64,000 nt of DNA from Myroides odoratus DSM 2801. Lineage in GTDB: Bacteria; Bacteroidota; Bacteroidia; Flavobacteriales; Flavobacteriaceae. Position 1 is the first letter of the stretch; the number at the start of each line of letters is the position of its first letter. Under the pieces are notes generated by a model, which made no database searches, had not been told where the DNA came from, and was given only the letters and a program-made list of their open reading frames with translations. Shown piece by piece: positions 34,185-43,147 of this stretch. The position numbers and the translations under genes are program-made. Location of the stretch: the NCBI RefSeq assembly GCF_000243275.1, contig NZ_CM001437.1, positions 436,459 through 500,458 of the forward strand, written 5' to 3'.

Positions 34185-35519
34185 ATGATACATAATTTTT
34201 TAAAAGTTAGTTTACTTTTCGGTGCACTTTGTTTGGCTACTGCAGGTTTTGCACAAAACAAACTTGTTCTTCAAAACGTAGAGATTTTTAATGGAAAAGA
34301 CAACAAGACGAAAGTCGGGTCTATTGTTGTAGAGAAGAATAAAATTGTAAAAATTATTTCTGGAACACTTACCGCAACTGATCTTGAGGGAGCTCAAGTG
34401 ATTGATGGAAAAGGAAAATTTGCCATGCCAGGGATGATTGATGCCCACTGGCATTCTTTTTTAGCAGCCAACTCTAACCAAGCGATTATGTTGGGCGATG
34501 AGAGTTTTCTGTTTATCAATGCGGCAAAAGAATCGGAGAACACCTTACAACGTGGTTTTACAACAGTTCGAGATTTAGGTGGTCATGTTATGGGAATTAA
34601 ACAAGCGAATGATTATGGCATCAATAAAGGTCCTCGTATTTACCCTAGTGAAGCAATGATATCACAAACAGGAGGGCATGGAGACGCTAGTTTCCCTTGG
34701 TCAGAGCCTCGCATGGTTGATCATACTCCCCCTCGATTTCAAGTCTTAGGAGGTAGTATCATTGCAGATGGCGAACAAGAAGTTACGGTTGCGGCAAGAG
34801 AGCAATTAAGAAAAGGAGCTTCTCAACTAAAAGTGATGGCTGGCGGCGGTGTGGCGACCATCTATGATCCTTTAGATGCCACACAATACACCACGAAGGA
34901 AATCAAAGCAGCAGTAGAAGCAGCTGAAAATTGGGGTACCTATGTAACAGTACATGCTTATACCCCTAAAGCAGTAAGACAAGCCGTTGAAGCTGGTGTT
35001 AGATGTATTGATCACGGTCACTTATTAGATGAGGCAACGGTAAAACTTTTAGGAGAGAAAAATATTTGGTTGAGCATGCAACCTTTTGACTTAGACGCAA
35101 GTGCTTATACCAACCCTGAACAAGCTTCAAATAAAAGAGCGGTAGGGATGGGAACAGAAAACGTATATACTTGGGCTAAAAAACACAATGTCAAAATAGC
35201 TTTTGGAACAGACTTAGTTGCTCCACCTAAAAATCCATTGAGACAAAATGAATTAGTGGTGAATTTGCAACAATGGTTTAGCAATTTTGAAATCTTAAAG
35301 ATGATTACGTATGACAATGCACAATTGCTAAAGATGAGCGGTCCAAGAAATCCATATCCAAGTGATTTAGGAACCCTAGCAGAAGGAGCTTATGCTGATA
35401 TTTTACTATTTGACAAAAGTCCACTAGAAGATATTGCCGTGATTGGAGACCCTAAAAACAATTTGCTTTTGATTGTCAAGGATGGTAAAGTATTCAAGGA
35501 TCAATTGACAACAAAATAA
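34185..35519 (+). CDS. Secreted amidohydrolase family protein
   Basis: A 444-residue metal-dependent hydrolase with signal peptide ending at AGFAQ, so exported. Amidohydrolase hallmarks: GKFAMPGMIDAHWHSF (about residue 80), GGHVMG, the metal-site GGHGD region, HAYTPKAVRQAVEAGVRCIDHGHL (about residue 257) and FGTDLVAPP. Close relatives are imidazolonepropionase-like enzymes and secreted prolidases. The substrate is not determined. Strong terminator follows. Confidence 0.9.
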   Translation: MIHNFLKVSLLFGALCLATAGFAQNKLVLQNVEIFNGKDNKTKVGSIVVEKNKIVKIISGTLTATDLEGAQVIDGKGKFAMPGMIDAHWHSFLAANSNQAIMLGDESFLFINAAKESENTLQRGFTTVRDLGGHVMGIKQANDYGINKGPRIYPSEAMISQTGGHGDASFPWSEPRMVDHTPPRFQVLGGSIIADGEQEVTVAAREQLRKGASQLKVMAGGGVATIYDPLDATQYTTKEIKAAVEAAENWGTYVTVHAYTPKAVRQAVEAGVRCIDHGHLLDEATVKLLGEKNIWLSMQPFDLDASAYTNPEQASNKRAVGMGTENVYTWAKKHNVKIAFGTDLVAPPKNPLRQNELVVNLQQWFSNFEILKMITYDNAQLLKMSGPRNPYPSDLGTLAEGAYADILLFDKSPLEDIAVIGDPKNNLLLIVKDGKVFKDQLTTK

Positions 35520-35551
35520 TAGTGCGTTAGCCATAGAAAAAACAAGAAACT

Positions 35552-35586
35552 AAAAAGGTTCGATTGGATGCAATCGAACCTTTTTA
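35552..35586 (+). terminator. Terminator after the amidohydrolase gene
   Basis: Perfect stem AAAAAGGTTCGATTG / CAATCGAACCTTTTT with loop GATG; can serve both flanking genes, which converge here. Confidence 0.92.
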
Positions 35587-35611
35587 GTTTATTATTATTT
35601 ATTACTTCATC

Positions 35612-36646
35612 CTATTCAGTCGTTTTCCATCGATCTAATCGGTTAAAGTTTAACGTATAAACATCCATTTCTTTTAACACTTGCATCACCTCTTCAGGAG
35701 TATATAAATCTACTGCATGATCTTTAGCTTCCCATGCTTTTTCGTCCGTTAATTCTTCTATTTCCTTCTTATCGGATTTGCTCAAACCTCTGAAAAACAA
35801 AATTTTCCCCATGCCAGCTTCAGAAGCCCCTTTATACATGCTATATTCATTTTCATTTTCCTTATTTTCGGTATACTTTACTCCTTCTAACCAAGGTTCT
35901 TTATATTCCGCTAAGACGCGATCATTGAGCAATAAATCCCATTGTTTACTCACGTAATTAGCTGGAAAAATTGCACGTCCTATTCCACTCACCACAAATT
36001 GGCTGTACCATTGACTGAAAAAGAATCGCTTGGTAAGAGTTGCATCCACCATCAAAAATTTATCTGAAGACAAATAAGCGGAATACGCAGCACCTAACCC
36101 CATAGCTGCTGTAGGTCCACCTAAGATAAAACGCCCTTCGTCAAGGTGTTTTCCTTCGTTGTCTACAATCCGATCTAGCATCGAAATAGTAGCATAAACC
36201 GCATTTTCTTCAAAAGCTTTTTTTGAATCATAGTATCCATAAGGTTCCCCTTGCACATTCTTCCCTACCTTACTTCCACCAAATCCAATGCGATCGATGG
36301 CGATAAGATGAAAATTATTGGTTAATTCCTCATCTAGAAAATAAGGCAATAGGCTGGTAATATTATCTCCATTCCGAGGCACCAAAACTAAGTAAGGATT
36401 TCGCACACCCCCTAAATAATCGTATCCGTCTACATAGGCATATCGCTTATTACTCAAGTACCCAATCTTAAAGTTATTCACTCTCAAGGTATCGTAAACT
36501 GGAGTTCTTATTTTTTTGGACGCAAAAAGTTCTTCTGCTTTTTGAGGATCATATTCCTCATACATCCAATCATATTTACTCCAAATAAATACATACCCCA
36601 GCAATAGTAAAGCTGCTACTCCAAAGCCTATTCTTTTTATTTGCAT
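35612..36646 (-). CDS. Alpha/beta-hydrolase-like exported protein, altered nucleophile
   Basis: A 344-residue protein with an N-terminal hydrophobic segment (residues 5-21), so anchored to or exported through the inner membrane. The body follows the alpha/beta-hydrolase fold: a strand ending in DRIGFGGS (residues 118-125). Where GxSxG is expected I read GPTAA (177-181). Thr in place of Ser at the nucleophile elbow means it may not be a normal hydrolase. No close partner gene. Confidence 0.65.
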   Translation of the reverse strand: MQIKRIGFGVAALLLLGYVFIWSKYDWMYEEYDPQKAEELFASKKIRTPVYDTLRVNNFKIGYLSNKRYAYVDGYDYLGGVRNPYLVLVPRNGDNITSLLPYFLDEELTNNFHLIAIDRIGFGGSKVGKNVQGEPYGYYDSKKAFEENAVYATISMLDRIVDNEGKHLDEGRFILGGPTAAMGLGAAYSAYLSSDKFLMVDATLTKRFFFSQWYSQFVVSGIGRAIFPANYVSKQWDLLLNDRVLAEYKEPWLEGVKYTENKENENEYSMYKGASEAGMGKILFFRGLSKSDKKEIEELTDEKAWEAKDHAVDLYTPEEVMQVLKEMDVYTLNFNRLDRWKTTE

Positions 36647-37159
36647 ACCCAGTTTTTTCTTTCTTTAACATTTTTTTGTAAAAGTAAAGGTAAAATATAA
36701 ATCCGCCAATTTTTTACTCTCAAACACCTAAATCTCATCGCCTCACCCGCTCATCATCTATCTCATGGAATTATATTTGTTTTCGTATTCGATGAATATA
36801 TCTCACCTACTTAATATTGATTTTGGTGTTCGATGAATCTACACTGCGTTTCGATTTTCACTTCGTTCCGATTTTCACTGCGTTCCGATTTCACCATCTT
36901 CTCTCTCTTTCTTGTTCTATTTTCACCTTGATTTTTGCCTGATTTCCTTCATTTCCACTTAATTTTTCTAAACATTTATACTTATATTTGTAGCTGTTTT
37001 TTAGTAAAAAAAGCATTTTTTTATGCCTGCCAATATGATGCAGGTAATCTGATTTTTATTTTACTTCATCGAAAGAAGAATAAAACCTAAAGAACAAACG
37101 AGTACAAGGATTATCGCAAGACAGTTCGAAATTAATTTTAATCTCAAAACAATCGGATA
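36647..37159. other. Intergenic region with dispersed repeat and dapD promoter
   Basis: Contains CTCATCGCCTCACC-like low-complexity DNA (36730-36760), a 65-base dispersed repeat (36794-36858), and a TATATTTG -7 box (36983-36990). The dapD leader (about 36997-37159) includes a GCCTGC/GCAGGT hairpin (37026-37046). No gene is supported. Confidence 0.65.
36794..36858. repeat. Dispersed repeat shared with the Rhs spacer
   Basis: From GAATATATCTCACCTA through TGAATCTACACTGCGTTTCG this matches 61521-61585 at 62 of the first 64 positions. It therefore links a housekeeping intergenic region to the Rhs cassette region. CTGCGTTTCGATTT-like units are iterated just to its right. Confidence 0.85.
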
Positions 37160-37975
37160 ATGAATCAGCTACAACACATTATTGAAACGGCATGGAATGA
37201 TCGTTCCTTACTTCAACATCAAGATACACAAGACGCAATCCGCGAAGTAATCGATGCGGTTGATCAAGGTAAATTACGCGTTGCAGAACCTACGGCAGAA
37301 GGATGGCAAGTTAATGAATGGGTAAAAAAAGCAGTTGTTTTATACTTTCCGATTCAAAAAATGGAAACCTTTGAGGTGGGAATTTTCGAGTATCACGATA
37401 AAATGCCTTTAAAGCAGCATTATGCAGCAAAGGGAATTCGCGTTGTACCTAATGCGGTTGCTCGACATGGGGCTTATATTTCATCGGGTGTAATTTTAAT
37501 GCCTTCGTATGTTAATATTGGTGCTTATGTAGATGAAGGAACCATGGTAGATACATGGGCAACCGTAGGTTCTTGTGCTCAAATTGGCAAACACGTTCAC
37601 CTTTCTGGTGGTGTGGGTATTGGAGGCGTTTTAGAACCTTTACAAGCAGCCCCAGTTATTATTGAAGATCATGCCTTTATTGGCTCACGCTGTATTGTTG
37701 TTGAGGGCGTTCGCGTAGGAAAAGAAGCAGTTTTAGGCGCCAATGTAGTCTTAACTGCTTCAACGAAAATTATTGACGTGACAGGAGAAACTCCTGTAGA
37801 AATCAAAGGGTACGTTCCCGAACGTTCTGTTGTTATCCCAGGTTCTTATACCAAGCAATTTCCAGCAGGAGAATATCAAGTGCCTTGTGCCTTAATTATT
37901 GGAAAACGCAAACCTTCTACAGATTTAAAAACATCGTTAAACGATGCTCTAAGAGAATACAATGTTGCTGTTTAA
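37160..37975 (+). CDS. dapD: Tetrahydrodipicolinate N-succinyltransferase
   Basis: Fourth-stage enzyme of lysine and diaminopimelate synthesis, adding succinyl from succinyl-CoA. 271 residues. The N-terminal helical part (MNQLQHIIETAWNDRSLL) is followed by a left-handed beta-helix with hexapeptide repeats (residues 105-240; GVILMPSYVNIGAYVDEG, GGVGIGGVLEP, IGSRCIVVEGVRVG). The late KFP-like loop and TDLKTSLNDALREY fit DapD. It has its own promoter. Confidence 0.97.
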   Translation: MNQLQHIIETAWNDRSLLQHQDTQDAIREVIDAVDQGKLRVAEPTAEGWQVNEWVKKAVVLYFPIQKMETFEVGIFEYHDKMPLKQHYAAKGIRVVPNAVARHGAYISSGVILMPSYVNIGAYVDEGTMVDTWATVGSCAQIGKHVHLSGGVGIGGVLEPLQAAPVIIEDHAFIGSRCIVVEGVRVGKEAVLGANVVLTASTKIIDVTGETPVEIKGYVPERSVVIPGSYTKQFPAGEYQVPCALIIGKRKPSTDLKTSLNDALREYNVAV

Positions 37976-37997
37976 TACGGCACCGTACAACTAATAG

Positions 37998-38032
37998 ATT
38001 ACCACAGTCCATGCATTGGCTGTGGTAATTTC
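37998..38032 (+). terminator. Hairpin after dapD
   Basis: Stem ATTACCACAG / CTGTGGTAAT with a 12-base loop and only a weak T-run; a possible terminator or attenuator before the next gene. Confidence 0.5.
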
Positions 38033-38056
38033 GCTTTAAAATCACACGATTATTTT

Positions 38057-39928
38057 ATGACTAAAATATTTTCTAAAAACCTCAAGGTTTTCACGTTGCG
38101 TTTCTTGCTTATTTTTGCTTTCTATCAATTGTGTAGACTCGGTTTTTATTGGTATAACAACCACTTATTAGATCCTTTTGATGCTAAAGTCATTTGGGGC
38201 GGTATTCGATTCGACTTCGCCGCTTTGGGCTTTATTAACCTTGCTTTTGCTCTTTTGCATCTTTGGCCAGGTAAGTTCCAAACCAAAAAGGGGTATCAAA
38301 CGTTTTTATTTTATAGCTTTTACCTTGTCAATATTTTTATTCTATGCTTAAATTTCGTGGATTATGAATACTTCCGTTTTATTGGTAGACGCAGTTCGTA
38401 TGCCTTTATTACGGCTTCTGGGATGGAAAACGAATTGCCTGGTTTACTGAAAAACTTCATTGTAGATTATTGGTGGATTCCGCTTTTTATGCTGGGTTCT
38501 TTTGTATTCTTCTGGTTGATATACAGAAAAATAGACTACAAAATACACGATTCTCGTTTCAACTTTCCACAAGTCATTGTACTTGTTTTGGTCTTGGGTA
38601 TTTTACTTATTTTAGGACGCGGTGGACTCCAGCCCAAACCCATTCGCTTAGTTGATGCAGCGGGATATGGAGGAATGAAAAATACTGCCTTAGTGTTAAA
38701 CACCCCTTTCTCTGTCTTGAAAACGATGGGTAAAAAGGAAACTTTACCCGATTATAATTTTTATAGCGAAGAGGAATTACTCGATATTTTTAATCCTGTA
38801 CAAGTATTTCAGTATGACTCCATCAACAAAAAGAATGTTGTTTTATTAATTGTCGAAAGCTTTGGCCGCGAAAACATGAACATCGGCTTGACTCCTTTTA
38901 TGGATTCTTTGGCTCAGAATAGCTATTTCTTTGAAAATGGATTTGCTAATGGAAAGGTATCGATTGATGCTGTTCCTTCTTCAATTTCAAGTGTTCCTAG
39001 CTTAATGGATCGTACGTATATTACATCAAGTTATGCCTTAAACGACATTTATCCCCTACCGAAAATCCTCAATGATCAAGGGTATCATACCGCTTTTTTC
39101 CATGGGGCTTTTAATGGAAGTCAAAACTTTGATCAATACTCAACGGTAGCAGGCTTTAAGGAATATTACGGAAAAAATGAATACGAAGGTCCTGAAGCTT
39201 TTGATGGTGCTTGGGGGATTTTTGATGAAGAATTCTTGCAGTTTTTTGCTCAAAAACTAGATGATTTCCAGGCTCCATTCTTCACTACTCTATTTACGAT
39301 TTCCTCTCATAACCCCTATACAATTCCTGAACAATACAAAGGAAAATTCCCTAAAGGAACAGCTGCCATACATGAATCAATTGCCTATGCAGATTATGCG
39401 CTGCAACAATTTTTTAAAACAGCGAAAACCAAAGCTTGGTATAACAACACTATTTTTATTGTTGTAGCCGATCATACCTCTTCGGATGGACAGGAAGAAA
39501 AATGGAAAACCAATGTAGGTAAATTTAGAATTCCCATTTTATTCTATGCCCCTGGAGATGAACGTATACCGGTAGCAAAAATAGAACGCAACTTTCAGCA
39601 AATTGACATCCTTCCAAGTTTAATGGATTATTTGCAAATTAATACAGAAGTAGTTTCTTTTGGTAAATCTTATCAATCCGATCGTGACTTTGCCATCAGT
39701 TATTTAAACAATATTTACAACTATGAGGAAGGAGATTACTACCTTGCTTTCGATGGAACCAAAAGTTTAGGCCTTTACAATTGGAAAATTGATCCTGAAT
39801 TAAAAGACAATCTGCTTATCAAAAACCCTGAAAAAGTAAAAGAAATGGAACGTTTCTTAAAAGCATATATACAAACTTTTAATTCACGAGTAAAAAACAA
39901 TCAACTAATTGTTAAAAAAAAGCTATAA
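38057..39928 (+). CDS. LTA-synthase family sulfatase-fold enzyme
   Basis: A 623-residue inner-membrane phosphoglycerol-transferase-like enzyme. Five hydrophobic segments (residues 10-200) precede a periplasmic alkaline-phosphatase/sulfatase domain: LLIVESFGRENM near residue 271, ANGKVSIDAVPSSISSVPSL with the likely nucleophile region near residue 302, FHGAFNGSQNFD, and VADHTSSDGQ near residue 474. Probably decorates lipids or glycans of the envelope. It is followed 57 bases later by two glycosyltransferases, which suggests a shared job in surface glycan or lipid A modification. Confidence 0.9.
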   Translation: MTKIFSKNLKVFTLRFLLIFAFYQLCRLGFYWYNNHLLDPFDAKVIWGGIRFDFAALGFINLAFALLHLWPGKFQTKKGYQTFLFYSFYLVNIFILCLNFVDYEYFRFIGRRSSYAFITASGMENELPGLLKNFIVDYWWIPLFMLGSFVFFWLIYRKIDYKIHDSRFNFPQVIVLVLVLGILLILGRGGLQPKPIRLVDAAGYGGMKNTALVLNTPFSVLKTMGKKETLPDYNFYSEEELLDIFNPVQVFQYDSINKKNVVLLIVESFGRENMNIGLTPFMDSLAQNSYFFENGFANGKVSIDAVPSSISSVPSLMDRTYITSSYALNDIYPLPKILNDQGYHTAFFHGAFNGSQNFDQYSTVAGFKEYYGKNEYEGPEAFDGAWGIFDEEFLQFFAQKLDDFQAPFFTTLFTISSHNPYTIPEQYKGKFPKGTAAIHESIAYADYALQQFFKTAKTKAWYNNTIFIVVADHTSSDGQEEKWKTNVGKFRIPILFYAPGDERIPVAKIERNFQQIDILPSLMDYLQINTEVVSFGKSYQSDRDFAISYLNNIYNYEEGDYYLAFDGTKSLGLYNWKIDPELKDNLLIKNPEKVKEMERFLKAYIQTFNSRVKNNQLIVKKKL

Positions 39929-39985
39929 TTTTAGCATCTTTACAACGGTTATCAAACAATTTAAAGTTACAAAATACAGTATACC

Positions 39986-40735
39986 ATGGCTATCAGTGGA
40001 TTAGTAATTACATTTAATGAAGAAAAAAATATAGGCAAGTGTATTGATGCTTTATTTCAATACTGTGATGAAGTTATCATCATTGATTCTAATAGTACAG
40101 ACAATACAGTAGCAATTGCCGAAAGCAAAGGAGCACAAGTTCATCTTCAAGCCTTTTTAGGAGATGGGCCACAACGCACCCACGGTTTACAATTCTGTAA
40201 ACATGACTGGATTATGAATTTAGATGCAGATGAATTCCTAGACGTAGATGCACTGGCTTTTATTCAAAAGAAAGAATATGAACATAGTCCATATGATGGC
40301 TATAAATTCAGAGTTAAAAACTTTTTAGGAGATAAATTGATTAACTTCTCTGGATGGTATCCAGATTCAAAAGTTCGCTTTTTTAATAAAAAAACAGCTG
40401 GCCCTTCTGCTGATATTACGCATCAATATATTGTGACAACTCAGGAGAAAAGTGTGAATGTGCACATTCTTCATTATGGTTGGCAAAATTACAAACAAGT
40501 TATTGATAAAAAGAACCAATATTCCACCTGGGCTGCGCAACAATTATTTGAAAAAGGGAAAAAAGTTTCTTCGTTCAAACCCGTATTAAATGGTGCAGTA
40601 GCTTTTGTAAGATGTTATTTTTTCAAAAAAGGAGTCTTAAATGGTATAGATGGCTTGGCTTTTGCAATAATACAATCATTCTTTTCGTTTATGAAATATG
40701 TAAAACTCATTCGTTTGCATAAATCTAAAAGCTAA
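39986..40735 (+). CDS. Glycosyltransferase family 2 (WaaE-like)
   Basis: A 249-residue cytoplasmic glycosyltransferase of the GT-A fold. Seen: nucleotide-sugar site GLVITFNEEKNIGKCIDALFQ, IIIDSNSTDNTVAIAES, and the DxD motif in NLDADEF near residue 77. The family (KdtX/WaaE type) adds a sugar to lipopolysaccharide core. It lies 57 bases after the LTA-synthase-like gene and 45 bases before a paralogue; donor and acceptor are unknown. Confidence 0.9.
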   Translation: MAISGLVITFNEEKNIGKCIDALFQYCDEVIIIDSNSTDNTVAIAESKGAQVHLQAFLGDGPQRTHGLQFCKHDWIMNLDADEFLDVDALAFIQKKEYEHSPYDGYKFRVKNFLGDKLINFSGWYPDSKVRFFNKKTAGPSADITHQYIVTTQEKSVNVHILHYGWQNYKQVIDKKNQYSTWAAQQLFEKGKKVSSFKPVLNGAVAFVRCYFFKKGVLNGIDGLAFAIIQSFFSFMKYVKLIRLHKSKS

Positions 40736-40780
40736 AAGTATATTTTTTCAGAAAACAAACTAAATTGTGTCACCGTATTT

Positions 40781-41545
40781 ATGAAAAAGAAGATAACTCT
40801 TTTAATTCCCACAAAGAATGAAGAGTCAAATATTAGAGCATGTATTTTATCTGCTAAAAATTTAGTGGACGATATTTATATTGTAGATTCTTTCAGTACA
40901 GACAAAACAGCAGAAATCGCACAAGAACTTGGAGCAAAAGTACTTGTACGAGAATTTGACAATTACTCCGATCAGAAGAATTGGGCGATTACACAAATGC
41001 CAAGTGACTGGATTCTCTTACTTGATGCAGATGAACAGTTGACTCCAGAGCTAAACCAAGAGATTGCAACCTTACAAGAACAGAATACATTAAATGCATA
41101 TGATGCGTATTGGGTGTATCGAAAAAACTTCTTTTTTAATCGAGAAATCAACTATTCGGGCTATCAAAATGACAAGGTTATCCGTTTGTTTAAAAAAGAG
41201 GTTTCTAGTTATACCAATCGCGTTCACGAGTGTTTACACGTCAACGGCACCCTTGGTTTCCTATCTGCTAAACTGTATCACAACACCTATAGAGGATTTG
41301 ATTTTCACATTGCCAAATTGAGTCGATATGCTAGTTTACAAGCCGAAGATTACGATAAGAAAACGGGTAAGTTAACAGGATATCATTTCATCTTTAAACC
41401 AGGCATGCGCTTTCTCAAGCATTATATTTTGAAACAAGGTTTCAGAGATGGTGTACCTGGATTAATTCTATCCTCGTTGAATGCTTATGCGACGTTTTTA
41501 CGTTACGTAAAACTCTGGATGTTACGCAACAACATTAACAATTAG
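40781..41545 (+). CDS. Glycosyltransferase family 2 (WaaE-like)
   Basis: A 254-residue paralogue of the preceding glycosyltransferase. Seen: LIPTKNEESNIRACILSA, IYIVDSFSTDKTAEIAQE and the DxD region LLLDADEQ near residue 84. Both proteins end in a similar basic segment (FLRYVKLWMLR). Two related enzymes in a row suggest successive transfer steps in building a surface glycan. Confidence 0.9.
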   Translation: MKKKITLLIPTKNEESNIRACILSAKNLVDDIYIVDSFSTDKTAEIAQELGAKVLVREFDNYSDQKNWAITQMPSDWILLLDADEQLTPELNQEIATLQEQNTLNAYDAYWVYRKNFFFNREINYSGYQNDKVIRLFKKEVSSYTNRVHECLHVNGTLGFLSAKLYHNTYRGFDFHIAKLSRYASLQAEDYDKKTGKLTGYHFIFKPGMRFLKHYILKQGFRDGVPGLILSSLNAYATFLRYVKLWMLRNNINN

Positions 41546-41595
41546 CCTGTTCATTGTCTCGTTATTTTCACTACATTTACTTTTAAACACCAGCT

Positions 41596-43080
41596 ATGAA
41601 TACACCTAGGTTTATTATGTTCTTTATCGTTTTGTTCAGCATCGTTAGTTGCCGAACAGACATGGATTTTGAACCCAATACCCAACCTTTGCTGTTTTCT
41701 GCTGATACCGTATTCTTAGATCCTGTTTTTACAGAAACACAGTCTAGCTCTTATTTGGTAAAAATCTACAATCCGAGTAATAAAAACATCAAAATTCCAC
41801 AATTAACTTTAGGTAAAGGAGCGCAATCCTATTTTAATTTGTTAATTGAGGGCGTGTCTGGAAAACAGTTTTCAAATGTTGAACTACTCCCGAAAGATAG
41901 CTTGTACGTTTTTGTTCATACCTTAGGTAAAGCAGATCCTCAAGCGAAAGATTTTATTTATACGGATCAAATTCGCTTACTTGGAGCTGCACAACCTCAA
42001 AGTATAGAACTTGTCACTCTAATCAAGGATGCTTATTTTTTACATCCTGGAAAAGTGAACAAACAAGTTTTACACTCCGTTCAGCTGGACAATCAAACCA
42101 CTGTTGAAGGGTTTTATTTGGGCGATTCCGATGTACATGTTCGAAATACATTAACCCTAGATAATACGAAACCTTATGTTATCTATGGCTATGCATTCAT
42201 TCCTGAGAATCAAACCTTAACCCTAAAACAAGGAACAGAGCTCTATTTTCATGAAAATTCTGGAATTATTGGTTTACCCGGTAGTGCTATACAAGCACAA
42301 GGAACTTTAGAGCAGCCTATTATTATGCGCAATGATCGTTTGGAACCTGCTTATGAGTATACAGCGGGTCAATGGTCGGGAATTCGTTTACAAAATCCAG
42401 GCAGCAGTGTTTTCAATCACGTGACAATCGCCCATGCCAAAATTGGTTTATATCTTGATCATGCAACGGATTTCACGCTGCGTAATACAAAATTATTCAA
42501 TCATTTATATTCCTCTTTAGTTGCGATAAACTCGCAAGTTCTAGGGCAAAATATCGTTGCTTCTAATACGCAAAACGCAACAGTTGTGTTGCGCAACGGT
42601 GGAAATTATGTATTCCAACATTGTACCTTTAGCAATACAGGACTCCGCCCCGATCAAACGGCCTTGCTTATTGCAAATAATACCGCAACTCCTTTTGAGC
42701 GTTTAACGATTCAAAACAGTATACTACATACATCCATTGCACAAAGTTTTATTCTTCAGCTCGAAGAAACAGCCAATATTCGCTTTGAATCAAGTGCTTT
42801 AAAAGACACAAGTAAACGAAACAACAACGCTTCTGTTTACAATTACGCCAATGAAATGATGTATTTCAATACTATTTTAATGGATACCCCTTCCTCGGCG
42901 ACCATTGATTTTTCTGACCCAAAAAAGAACCTCTTCTACTACTCTAGTCAGATGACACACTTAATTGGCAAGGGCGACAAAGAAATTGCGCGCAGTATTC
43001 CTCGAGATATCGATGGAAAAGACCGTCGTCAATCAGCCGATTTAGGTGCTTATCAACATATTGAAACTACAAAAGAATAA
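41596..43080 (+). CDS. Lipoprotein with a right-handed beta-helix domain
   Basis: A 494-residue lipoprotein with lipobox FSIVSC (Cys19). After a beta-sandwich-like N-terminal part (residues 35-150) comes a parallel beta-helix: repeated short strands such as GSAIQAQGTLEQPIIM, SVFNHVTIAHAKIGLYLDHATDF and LFNHLYSSLVAINSQ (about residues 225-430). Beta-helix lipoproteins of this kind occur on Bacteroidota cell surfaces; ligand unknown. It precedes purL by 67 bases, with no functional link evident. Confidence 0.82.
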   Translation: MNTPRFIMFFIVLFSIVSCRTDMDFEPNTQPLLFSADTVFLDPVFTETQSSSYLVKIYNPSNKNIKIPQLTLGKGAQSYFNLLIEGVSGKQFSNVELLPKDSLYVFVHTLGKADPQAKDFIYTDQIRLLGAAQPQSIELVTLIKDAYFLHPGKVNKQVLHSVQLDNQTTVEGFYLGDSDVHVRNTLTLDNTKPYVIYGYAFIPENQTLTLKQGTELYFHENSGIIGLPGSAIQAQGTLEQPIIMRNDRLEPAYEYTAGQWSGIRLQNPGSSVFNHVTIAHAKIGLYLDHATDFTLRNTKLFNHLYSSLVAINSQVLGQNIVASNTQNATVVLRNGGNYVFQHCTFSNTGLRPDQTALLIANNTATPFERLTIQNSILHTSIAQSFILQLEETANIRFESSALKDTSKRNNNASVYNYANEMMYFNTILMDTPSSATIDFSDPKKNLFYYSSQMTHLIGKGDKEIARSIPRDIDGKDRRQSADLGAYQHIETTKE

Positions 43081-43147
43081 TTTTTTAATTGTCTTTTTTT
43101 AGTATATTTTTGCATCTTACAACAACAACTAAAATAATCTTATCGCA

